DNA of 64,000 nucleotides from Leishmania mexicana MHOM/GT/2001/U1103 (Eukaryota > Euglenozoa > Kinetoplastea > Trypanosomatida > Trypanosomatidae), in the NCBI RefSeq assembly GCF_000234665.1, contig NC_018324.1:1327539-1391538 (forward strand). The letters are read 5' to 3'. A program made the position numbers and the translations under genes. Positions 21,854 to 31,300 of this stretch are shown piece by piece; position 1 is the stretch's first letter, and each line of letters opens with the position of its first letter. The notes beneath the pieces were generated by a model. It saw only the letters and a program-made list of their open reading frames with translations, did not search any database and was not told the DNA's origin.

Positions 21854-22633
21854 CTACGCCGCATCACCAGGCTTGCGCATGCGAGTGCGGTACAGCCAGT
21901 CGTCGTAGATCTTGCGCTTCTCTTCTACAAAGTTCTCCGGGTACGGCGTCTCACGGATCGCAGCGTTACCCGTCATGGCCATATACAGCATCGCCTGATT
22001 GAACTCCTCCATACGCGACATGGCGAACCCCTTGTGGTACAGGTGGCGGCAGTTCTTGGCGGCGTTGTACTGCCCCTCCTTGACGAGGCAGCGTGACGTC
22101 ATCTCGTGTACCAAGTTGGCATGTGCCACGTACACATCACGCTCCCGCTCTAGCCAGTTCTTGAACGCTAAGTAGTGGTAGTAGTCAGTGTACTTACCAT
22201 CCACCGGCGGCGGCACCTTGGCATTGACGTACTTTGTGCGAGGCCACCGCCACGACGCCCACCAGTATTCCTCCGGGCATGGATTTGGACGCGTGTGAGA
22301 GTCCACGTACGTACGCGGACGCAGCGGCGTTATGGGACTAGCCAGGTAGTCAAGGAGACTGTGGTACTTGCGCTCAGTGTTGTAGCCGAGGGTGGGCATG
22401 TCAGGGTCCTGGCCAAATTGCATCTGCAGCACGCGCGTGAAGCGCTCCACTGCGCTGCGCGGCTTTGGCATGGGCTTTTTCGTGTCGAAAGCCGGCAAGT
22501 TATCGAGATAGTCTTCTGACGCCATCGACGGCGCCTTGATTTTCTCGTACGGGGCTGTGGCGGCTCCATCGTGACCGCGGTGACCGTCGTGCGCGTGGCT
22601 GTCGCCGCCGTGCGCAGCACCAGCTACCGTCAT
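21854..22633 (-). CDS. Probable mitochondrial protein, NDUFB10-like
   Basis: From the ATG at 22631-22633 this is a 259-residue protein. The frame stays open upstream for 102 codons, but that part is low-complexity leader. A T-run/pyrimidine tract ending in CAG lies just before this ATG and is a plausible splice acceptor. The amino terminus is His/Gly-rich. The distal half contains RCLVKEGQYNAAKNCRHLY (about residues 184-202), which resembles the EGQNY-NC region with paired cysteines in complex I subunit NDUFB10 (PDSW). Trp- and Tyr-rich stretches (EEYWWASWRWPRTKYV, TDYYHYLAFKNW) also fit a membrane-arm accessory subunit. The cysteine spacing is one residue longer than in human NDUFB10, so this is a hypothesis only. 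Another mitochondrial complex subunit remains possible. Confidence 0.75.
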   Translation of the reverse strand: MTVAGAAHGGDSHAHDGHRGHDGAATAPYEKIKAPSMASEDYLDNLPAFDTKKPMPKPRSAVERFTRVLQMQFGQDPDMPTLGYNTERKYHSLLDYLASPITPLRPRTYVDSHTRPNPCPEEYWWASWRWPRTKYVNAKVPPPVDGKYTDYYHYLAFKNWLERERDVYVAHANLVHEMTSRCLVKEGQYNAAKNCRHLYHKGFAMSRMEEFNQAMLYMAMTGNAAIRETPYPENFVEEKRKIYDDWLYRTRMRKPGDAA

Positions 22634-24833
22634 GCCTGCGACTCGAGAAGAGCAAAAAAAAATTGCGCAAGACACCGCAGGCGCTATGCGACTTCTGTCG
22701 ACGTGAGATCCTGCGGAAGTGAAAAACGTCCGGGTCTCAGTACGATTCCTTAAACATAGACTCTCCGCTCCCTCTAATGGGCGCGTATGTGTGCGTTGGT
22801 ATCCGCAGGAACGCTTTCTCTCTACATAGATATATACGAAAAAAAAGGAAAAAGCACTTCCGCGTACACGAGAGCTAACAAGGCCTTTGCTACAGATAAA
22901 GATTGCGAATATACGACTAAAAAAAAAGCAACCACACACACATGCGCGCGCACTTCTCGCTCTCCCTCCTTACTGGAAGGCAGTTTTCCTAAAATGGTCG
23001 GCGCTTCTACAATCTTCTCGCTGGAGCTGCGAGTTTGTGAGTGTTCACGACTGCGATAGAGGAGGGGAGGGGGGTGCAGGACGGCACCGACTTCCTTGCT
23101 CAAGCCTTCGCACACGCACAGAGAAGATATCTGAAGGTGGTACCGCTGTGTGCGCAAGCTTGCGTAACGCCGAGACGGGGAAAAAAAGAAGAAAACAGAA
23201 ACGCAAGCAGACATGTCGAATTGGCGGACGAGTTCGGATGCGTGTATTGCAGCAGAGAGAGGAGAGAGGAGTGGGAAGATTCAGTTGAACACGTGCGCGG
23301 GTGAGAGACGAAGACTCATCGCAACGAGACTGCAACGCGCAGACGGAGACGGATGAAGGGAAGGCGGGGCGAGGGAAGGCAACGGAGCAAGCCAGCCGCG
23401 CCGCACGCAGCTCGACAGCATCTCGCCCTATTTTAGCCCAGAAGCACAACATATGGGCAGTCACGCGGGAGCCAGAAAAAAATCGAGGAGGATGAGGGAA
23501 GCGGTTGCGCTTCTTCTCATAGCATTCATTCTTTCCCGACCGGTTGCATGAATCGTTTTCTACTCTTTTCCATCTGTCTCTGTCGTCGTCTTTCCCCTAC
23601 TAAGACAGATGCGTGTTTTATTCCGTCCGAGAACACACGTATGTACGCACAGCACCTCCCCACTTCTCAACCCTCGTCCTCGCCACCGTATCCGGGACGA
23701 GGCTCATAGAGAAGGGGGTGTCAGAGAAAGAGAGAGATCAGCCGCCTCGTGCGTGCGCACCCAGGCGCAACACATAGACAGGGGTGAGCACCAGTGGCGT
23801 GCCGGAAGACAGGCTGACACATGCACACACAAACAAAAACCGAAGAAAAAAAGGATGGTGTTTCGTAGCGGGGGAAGGGGTCGGCGCTTCGGTGGAGCAT
23901 GCAGAAAACACAGGGGCGTACATAAACACACACACACATATATATATATAGGTATAGATATAAGTGGATGGGTGTGCTCAGCGCAGGAAAAAAAAGCAGT
24001 GAAATAGGGAAGAGCAAGAGAGAAAGAGACGAAGATGCAGTGACAGTACGATGCGCGGGCTGCCCACGCTGGAGCGTCGAAAACGTGATGGCAGACAAGA
24101 GAAAGGGCAGAGGGAGAAGAGAGGGTGCAGTGACAGACGGTGTCGGTGCGTGTGAGCGCTCGAAAAGAAAACGGGCAGATGGAGAAGGGATGACAGCGCA
24201 AAAGACAAGGCTTTGAAGAACCTTCACCAATGCACCAGCACTCCTGCAGTGTGACGACAGCTTTACAAAAACTCACGCCCAGCAGCAAGGCACCACCAGC
24301 GGCGTCTTGTGCCCTTCGCCTCACCCCATCAGGACTCGTGTCAATTCTTTCGCAGCACCCATTCCCTCCCTCCTCTTCATCTGCCACCCCCTTCCCTCCT
24401 CCCCCCTGGGCGCGTGGAGATGACTCTCTCCCTTTCCATCTAATACACGCGGCGCGGTAGAGCTGGTGTGGGAAGAAGTCAAACCACACGCCTGAGAATG
24501 CAACATCGCGCACAGCCTCCTTTTCTAGACAGCTCACGTACAACGCGCAACACATGGAGTGCTGTTAAACAGATCAGAGGGCACCTGCATACCAAGCGGA
24601 AAGGAGGAACAAACGAACAAAAAAAAAGAAATACACCGCGGAGGCGACAGTGAAGAGGGCAAGCAACATAACAATGGAGAGGCGCTGGCGAAGGGCAGGA
24701 CGCAGACACACAAAGAGAAGAGCGGGCAAGGCGCAAACCCTCTCACCACAGCGCAAGCAAACCAAAAAAGCCGTCAGCACCTCTTCTCACCAAAGTAGAA
24801 CGGCATCCACGTCCTCTCACTCCGTGCGGCTTG
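22634..24833. other. intergenic region
   Basis: No supported gene. It contains a compound CA/TA microsatellite at 23926-23950, A-runs (about 22841, 22919 and 23183) and long AG-rich stretches. Long minus-strand frames here are translations of simple sequence. Confidence 0.6.
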
Positions 24834-24989
24834 CTAATTTTCTGCAAATCCGGCACGCTCCTCGCGGATGAAATCGTGCTCCAACTCTTTCCATGAGAAC
24901 GACACGTACCTGGAGAAGCCATCACTCCATCTCCTCACGACCCCCTTACGCGTCACGACAACCACCTCAGCCTCTGGCGACTTCATCAT
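24834..24989 (-). CDS. Possible small gene of 51 codons
   Basis: A frame starting at a tandem ATG ATG (24984-24989) and ending at TAG (24834-24836) encodes a 51-residue peptide. It has a Val-rich start (AEVVVVTRKGVV), then aromatic and charged sequence (RYVSFSWKELEHDFIREER). By eye most third positions are G or C, unlike the surrounding AG/CA simple sequence. AG dinucleotides 6 and 21 bases upstream could serve as splice acceptors. It has no recognised family. It might instead be a chance frame in the 3' UTR of the ubiquitin gene. Confidence 0.38.
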   Translation of the reverse strand: MMKSPEAEVVVVTRKGVVRRWSDGFSRYVSFSWKELEHDFIREERAGFAEN

Positions 24990-25259
24990 GGCCGCTACAA
25001 GTGTATTCCCTACTGAGCGAAACGACCCGCTATCACAGCACCTAGACAAGGACAACCGACACGACCCTCGAACAAGTCTAAGATCACACACACACAATTT
25101 CTAGGATAATATTTCCAGTAGACATTGCCCTCTCACCACTCCAATACAATTTGCACTCACATAGCACAGCGACAGAGAAGCGGTCGCAACACAACACAAC
25201 CGTGAACATTCACCCCTTCAGCATCACCGAACCGAAAATAACAGTAATAAAACCATGCG

Positions 25260-25504
<245 letters not shown>

Positions 25505-25604
25505 NNNNNNNNNNNNNNNNNNNNNNNNNNNNNNNNNNNNNNNNNNNNNNNNNNNNNNNNNNNNNNNNNNNNNNNNNNNNNNNNNNNNNNNNNNNNNNNN
25601 NNNN
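25505..25604. other. Assembly gap (100 N)
   Basis: This is a run of exactly 100 N inside the ubiquitin gene. The round size suggests a placeholder, so the true length is unknown and could be several kilobases of tandem ubiquitin units. Confidence 0.97.
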
Positions 25605-25617
25605 GACTGGTGCTCAT
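25605..25617 (-). other. Possible start codon stub at the gap edge
   Basis: On the coding strand the sequence reads CTTACTGTAG, six more bases, then ATGAGCACCAGTC into the gap. An acceptor-like AG followed by an ATG in good context suggests a start. MSTS is not the ubiquitin start (MQIF), so either another gene begins here and is lost in the gap, or this is only leader sequence. Confidence 0.3.
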
Positions 25618-26739
25618 GGTGACCTACAGTAAGCGATGGGCAGAGCTGGGAAGTATTTGATGGAGACAGTCGTTGCCTTTATTAGGCAATGTTGTTGGGA
25701 GGGATACTCGCGCGCTTGCCGGTGCGTGTCTATCTTTGGGGGGTTTGTGAGAAAGGGAGAGATCGGTGCGTATCGAGAATCTTAATCGCGCTTAAGAAAA
25801 AAGAAAAAATTGCGCGTGAGCGTGAGTGTACGTATATTAGAGAGACGGTGAAGAGTAGTGCGGCTGTGTCTGTGGCAGGGACGCCCTCTGCGTGAAGATC
25901 CCCTGCCTCCGAGTGACGGGGAAGGTGGGGCCGCAGGGGATGTCGGAGGCGAAGTGGAGCGTGCAGCGCAGAATGTCGTTCGTGCGAGCCCGGCGCACAC
26001 ACGAAGAATACACCCGACGTTTGTCGACACGAGAGAGAGGGGAGAGGGGAGAGGAGGGTGAAGTAAGACGTTTCCATGCACAAGGCAACGAGGGGGGGGG
26101 GCAGAAGTACCGCCTGGAAAAGAAGGCGGCAATAGCGGTGGCGAGGGCTGCATACGGCGTGACGACGACGAAAACCCACATTCGCCAAACATCACGACGA
26201 CGTTTCGCGCCAAGCTTGCCTGCAAAGAAAGCCCACCGCCCGCAGAACGAGAGATGGAGAGAGAGACATGCGTGGTGCAGAGTCAAGAAACGGTGGTGAG
26301 GCCCACCCAAGGTGGAACGAGAGGAAGGAATAGGCGTGCGCCATACTTTGCACTGCTGCCTGTTCCTTCCCTCATCCGCCCTCCGCCAGCACCAGCAAAA
26401 AAATGATACAAGGACGCAAACAAAAGCATCCCACGCACTGCATCACGTCTCTAGCTGTGATACGCGCCGTGCTCCCCATCCACGAAGAGAGAAGAGCACA
26501 AGAGAAGAGAACCATCGCCACAGCGGCACACTCATCGGGAGAGAGAATCTACGAGGTGCGCTGGCCCTTGCCTACCTCCACCGCTGAGGCAAACGCGCGC
26601 ACGGGTGCACGCACACATACGCGCACATGCGCGCCATCTAATCTATCGAAAGGAGTGTGCGCGCACCCACACCGACAGGGGGAAGAAAAGGGAATCAAAA
26701 AAAAAGCGCAAGCGTAAAAGGGCAGGAGCTTGAAGCGCG
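25618..26739. other. intergenic region
   Basis: No supported gene. It contains a G-run at about 26091-26101 and AG-rich stretches. It is the 3' flank of the 1191-residue gene. Confidence 0.6.
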
Positions 26740-29700
26740 CTACATGTTTGCTGGCACGCTGACTTTCCTTGCACGCTCCCTCGCGCTCGCTGAGCTCGCC
26801 TCCGTGCCCGCGACAACAGCACGCTGCCTGTTTGCGTGAGGTGTGAGTTGGCGATCGGAAAGAAGACGTCGAACCGTGTCGACCGCCTCTGTCGACTCCA
26901 ACTCAACCGCCGTCACCAGCTGAGCGTTGCACCGGATGACCAAGCAACACTCCGCCCGGTGAACCTTGCTCTGGTGAATCACTCCGCTGTTGTAAGCGCG
27001 AAGACCGCACCACACCTCCACCGTGTCCGCCCACCGTATGCACACCTCACACGACGGGTTACTTGCATGGACACTGTTGTTCCCGCTGCTGTTGCTACTG
27101 CGTCCTAGCAGCATCGAGGCCCGCGCCAACATGGGCGGGTGCACCTTGTCCAGAGTAATGCGGAAGCAAACTGCCGCCGATGTGGAAGACGACGGAGGCA
27201 GCCGCTCAATGCGCAGCCAACGGCGCCCAACACCTCGGCGCGACGCATGGTGCTTCCACACTGCAAGCCCCTGTACCACGCACTGCCTAAAAGCCGAGGA
27301 GCTGTTGCTACCGTGTCCGCCGTCAGGCCGCGTGAAACTGCGTTGCCGCGGGCGGCTACGATTGCGGTTGCTATCGTGCGCCTCTTGCAGAGGCAGCGCA
27401 GGCGTTGCGCGGGGGCGAGAGCTCGACGAAGAGGACGAGGACGACCGTGATGAGTGTGTGGGGGCTGGACTATGGAAAAGTGCGCAGCTCTGATGCGGCG
27501 GCAGTGACGACGGCGGCAGCGGGGCGCTGCTCCCAGATGCGACCGAGACAGTGTCCTCCATACACTCCGCGACGGCCGCGCCGGCGGGTGAAGAGACGTG
27601 CTGTGGGCGGCAACTCGACGGGGGCGCAGTGGATGAGCGAAAGCTTCGCTGGGAAGCCGTAGAGTTCTGCGATTTCATCTCAGCCGCAGATTCAGTAGAG
27701 GCCTCCGGTGCGGCAGTCGCATTGCTCCGTAGGCACGAGGACGGCATCACTGAAAGCACGGCGGAGGAGGACATCGGAAACACTGCCGTGCTTAGCCGTC
27801 GTCGCTCATGCACATCGGCGGTAGCACTGCGGCGTGGCTTGACATCGAGAGATGATGAGACGCCGGCAGAGGCAGCAGCCTTTGACCAGAGACTCCTGTT
27901 TTGAGACGGCGGCGGCGGCGCGGACGCTGCTGTGGCTGTGTTCGCAGTACTGCTACCGCTGCTCCTGCTACTGGTGGTGATGATCGCGCCTCCGCCCCGC
28001 TGCGTGGAGGAGGCAGCATGGGCCTCATGGCTGCGTTGCCCAGAGCGCAGAAGCAGCCGGGGCACGAAGGCAGAGGTGGGACGCTGCAGCAGTGCGTGCG
28101 TCGTGGCTGGCGGAAGAATAGAGGGTCGACTGAACGGTTCTGAGTGTGAGGGAGACAACGACGCGGTGGCGAAAAGATGAGGCGGATGCAGCTGTGGTGA
28201 TACATGAGCGCGCTCGTCGCGCCGCCAATGTGGGAAGAATGCGGTCGTGAACTCTGTGCTGTAGGTCCGTGTCACTGCAGCCGAATCCGCCTTTGCCGGC
28301 ACCGTCGTCCGTTCAGGGAGATGGGAGCTCGAATTGGGGTCTAAGGCGCCGAGGGGCGTTCTCTTCCATGATTGCTGCTGCGGCTGTCGTGTATTCCTGC
28401 GGTGCGCATACGAGCCAGGGTCGAGAAACGACTTGGAAGGGTCTGGCTGCCGCATCTGCCAACATGGCGCCCCTTTTGCCGAGTCCTTCGACATTGCCTG
28501 AGCGCTGCCGTCGCACGACGGCGCACGACTGCTGGCCACCGAAGCGGCTGGGGTGCTGTTGCGGCTTTGATACTGACCAGCGAGGGTCCATGGGAGAGTA
28601 CCCAGCAGCGAGGTGGCGGCCCACAGCACGGCAGGGTCTGAGTGGGCGTACAGCGACTGCGGCGCGAATGGACGGGGATGAGGATCAGGACGGTTTTCTG
28701 CCACTGCCTGCGACACCTCCTGGGCCTCCGCCAAGGGGATTTGTCGCAGCACGGAGGACGACTCGTGGCAATGGCGCCTCTGTGAGGAGGTTCCCGCAGT
28801 TGAGACAGGAGAAGAGGTGCGCTTGTCAAACTTCGTAGACTCGAGAAGGCGTCCCTGGACGTTCTGCTGCGTTAGTGGCATCAGCGCGTGCACAGCATCT
28901 TCGAAGCCTTCCCTGTCGCAGCTCTCGGTTTCGCGGCAGCGCGCGGTGCCAGCGAGTGAAGTGCTCAAGTGCGCATTAGCGCTAAAGTCGGCATCCGTGG
29001 CGGGAGGCGGGGAAGGCAGAGGCGAAGGAGGGCCTCGGGGCGAGGTGCCAGCGGAAGATGAGCAGAGACTGGGAGAGATGGAGGGGGCCAGGACGATGGT
29101 GCGCACCTTGCGTGGCGGCCACGGCCCACCTAACGGCGGAGGCGCTGAGCCCGCGGCGGTGGCTGACTTTGGTGGAGGGGGCGGAATGCGTAGCGCACGA
29201 TCGACGCAAACGAGTTTCGGGACATCGCGGCCCTCGGTAGGGTCAACAGCCTCTATCCAGGAAGAGCTGCTTCGGTCTGTACTCGGGGACCTCTCGGCGC
29301 GCGGCCTCGTTGCCGACCGCTGGGGTGGAGAGCGCAGCAGCTGTTGCTGTGCCTCCCCCGCGGCGTCCTCACTTCCCTCAGACCACATTCTCGTCGAGGG
29401 GAGCGGCCTCGTGGGCGTGCGCCGCTCCTTTGCACCGATAAAGCGACCGTTCCCGACGTTGTCGCCCACGCCTTTCCCGCCACTGCTACAGGCGCTTCTG
29501 CTCGTCGTGACGCCCACCACCTCCTCGAGAGGTGCACCCGCTCTGGTGACAGGACCCTCGCAGTGGTCCTCGACGTTATACAGCGATGGTGGGAGCATCA
29601 CGCGCGCCGCAGTACGCTGCTGCCGTTGCAGGAGTTGCGGGAGTACCTCGGCAGCGGTGCCTAGCTGCTCATAACGCAGCCGCACCGCCGCGATCCGGTG

Positions 29701-30315
29701 CGTGTCAGAGCCGTCGGAGCACCCCATGAAGCGCAGGTGGAGGTAAAGGCGCACCGCTTCTACGCCTGTCGCAGGCGTAGACGAGCTGATTAGCACGGCG
29801 AGATGATAGAATGTGCGCAGGGGAACCGTTGTCGTGCACACACCAGCCGCCCCACTCGCAGTCAAATTCCACTCTGTCACCACTACAGGCCGCAGCGAGA
29901 CCCCGTCCAGCCGTTGCGCGCTGGTCGCCAGACTTACCACGCAGCGAGTGGGAAAACAGCGGCCATCGACGAAGAGTGGGGTGGCAGAGATGCGCAGCAC
30001 CGACGTCGATGTGGAGGCAAAGAAGGGTGGTCCCAGGTTCGTAATCTCGCACGTGGCGGTGGTCGGACGCGTTCGCACGGATGGGTTCAGCCAGTAGCGC
30101 AGCCCTTCAGCGGTGGGGTTCAGCGCCGCCGAATCGGTCCCCTCGGCTTGCGATGGATGCACCGTGTAGAAGCATGCGTCCGCCCCAGCACCTGTGAAGT
30201 GCACAAGGCGCTCTAGTGCATCCAAGGAGCAGCCTGGCTCGCAGGCAACGGAGGAGGATGGAGAAGAGAAGAAGGGCGGTGAGAAGTGCTCTGGTGCACA
30301 AGACTGCAGCTGCAT
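26740..30315 (-). CDS. 1191-residue Ser-rich protein of unknown function
   Basis: The domain layout is clear although the family is not. About residues 1-240 are mixed alpha/beta with many Cys and Val and no signal peptide. About 260-1000 are low-complexity, rich in Ser, Pro, Ala and Arg, and likely disordered and phosphorylated. From about residue 1020 a compact region follows, with KHHASRRGVGRRWLRIER, a run of predicted strands and a final helix (STEAVDTVRRLLSD). Its order of strands plus a terminal helix resembles a PH-like fold. That is an inference from pattern, not a recognised match. The frame is open for 3.6 kb with strong third-position GC bias, so the gene is real. Confidence 0.85.
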   Translation of the reverse strand: MQLQSCAPEHFSPPFFSSPSSSVACEPGCSLDALERLVHFTGAGADACFYTVHPSQAEGTDSAALNPTAEGLRYWLNPSVRTRPTTATCEITNLGPPFFASTSTSVLRISATPLFVDGRCFPTRCVVSLATSAQRLDGVSLRPVVVTEWNLTASGAAGVCTTTVPLRTFYHLAVLISSSTPATGVEAVRLYLHLRFMGCSDGSDTHRIAAVRLRYEQLGTAAEVLPQLLQRQQRTAARVMLPPSLYNVEDHCEGPVTRAGAPLEEVVGVTTSRSACSSGGKGVGDNVGNGRFIGAKERRTPTRPLPSTRMWSEGSEDAAGEAQQQLLRSPPQRSATRPRAERSPSTDRSSSSWIEAVDPTEGRDVPKLVCVDRALRIPPPPPKSATAAGSAPPPLGGPWPPRKVRTIVLAPSISPSLCSSSAGTSPRGPPSPLPSPPPATDADFSANAHLSTSLAGTARCRETESCDREGFEDAVHALMPLTQQNVQGRLLESTKFDKRTSSPVSTAGTSSQRRHCHESSSVLRQIPLAEAQEVSQAVAENRPDPHPRPFAPQSLYAHSDPAVLWAATSLLGTLPWTLAGQYQSRNSTPAASVASSRAPSCDGSAQAMSKDSAKGAPCWQMRQPDPSKSFLDPGSYAHRRNTRQPQQQSWKRTPLGALDPNSSSHLPERTTVPAKADSAAVTRTYSTEFTTAFFPHWRRDERAHVSPQLHPPHLFATASLSPSHSEPFSRPSILPPATTHALLQRPTSAFVPRLLLRSGQRSHEAHAASSTQRGGGAIITTSSRSSGSSTANTATAASAPPPPSQNRSLWSKAAASAGVSSSLDVKPRRSATADVHERRRLSTAVFPMSSSAVLSVMPSSCLRSNATAAPEASTESAAEMKSQNSTASQRSFRSSTAPPSSCRPQHVSSPAGAAVAECMEDTVSVASGSSAPLPPSSLPPHQSCALFHSPAPTHSSRSSSSSSSSSRPRATPALPLQEAHDSNRNRSRPRQRSFTRPDGGHGSNSSSAFRQCVVQGLAVWKHHASRRGVGRRWLRIERLPPSSSTSAAVCFRITLDKVHPPMLARASMLLGRSSNSSGNNSVHASNPSCEVCIRWADTVEVWCGLRAYNSGVIHQSKVHRAECCLVIRCNAQLVTAVELESTEAVDTVRRLLSDRQLTPHANRQRAVVAGTEASSASARERARKVSVPANM

Positions 30316-31300
30316 GACTGAGTCGTGTCTTGACTACTTCCCACCCACATACACACAAAGAAAAACGAGACACAGGACAACGGCGGCGACAACGGTGTCA
30401 AGCCTGATGGTGCTGTAGTGTTTCGCGGTTCCTCGTTATGCGATCACGGGTAGGGTGCGCTCTTCGGTGACCGCGCAGTCTACGAGGTAGACGATTTGCG
30501 CATATCAGAGGCACAGAAGGGCGAGAAGTCTGCCCGAACGTCAACGTCTGCACAAAAGTGCGCGCGTCTGTGAGCGAGTGAGATGCATCCGGTTGCCACC
30601 AAGGAGCAAAGACAAGGAGCAAAGACGAGGAGCAGTGCAGAGGGGTGTGGCAGTAAGAGATGGTAGAGAGGGCACAGGAGGCTTCGACTTGCTCCGTGCT
30701 CTTCATTCGATATCTGTGTGAGCTCCAGTAACGAGAGCGCAAGGGTGTGCGCGCTGTAGAGCACCAGCACACGAACACATCTGCACGAACGACTCCCACC
30801 GCCCGAGAAACAACAGGGGGCGGCGGAAGGGAAAGGATATGCACCAGCGCAACACTGGAAAGGGAGCGTGCCGCTTGTGGGGAGAAAGAGAGATGTGTAA
30901 GTCGCAAGGCAAAACACGCGCAGCCAAGGCGCTGTTGCTTGGAATCCTTTCCAATGGTGGGCTTTCCTTTCCTTGTCGGTCCTTTTCTTGTCTTTCAAGG
31001 TTGCATGGCAAGACACAGTCACGCTCGCATGAGCATGTGGGAGAGCGAAGAAGGGATGGTGGCATGCTTGTGATCATCAGGCCTCGTCGACGTACACCAC
31101 TCCTCTTCCCAGTTACCGACTCATCAAGATCATCGAAAGCGTCTCCCTCAAGGTGAGGTGGGCGAAGAGGAGGGAGGGATCTGTCACATCACTTTAGTCG
31201 CCTGCCCATCAACACCAGTTTCCCTTCCCTGATGCACATACACGCGCAAACAGCACTGCTGAGACTATCTAGGCACCGCTCAGCATGCACATGCCCTGCC
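30316..31300. other. intergenic region
   Basis: No supported gene. The sequence is mixed, with no long repeat. Frames on both strands lack coding bias. Confidence 0.6.

Noticed and set aside
23704..24555. Minus-strand frame of 283 codons
   Set aside because: It translates CA/TA and AG repeats into Cys/Val/Ser-rich sequence and begins and ends in simple sequence.
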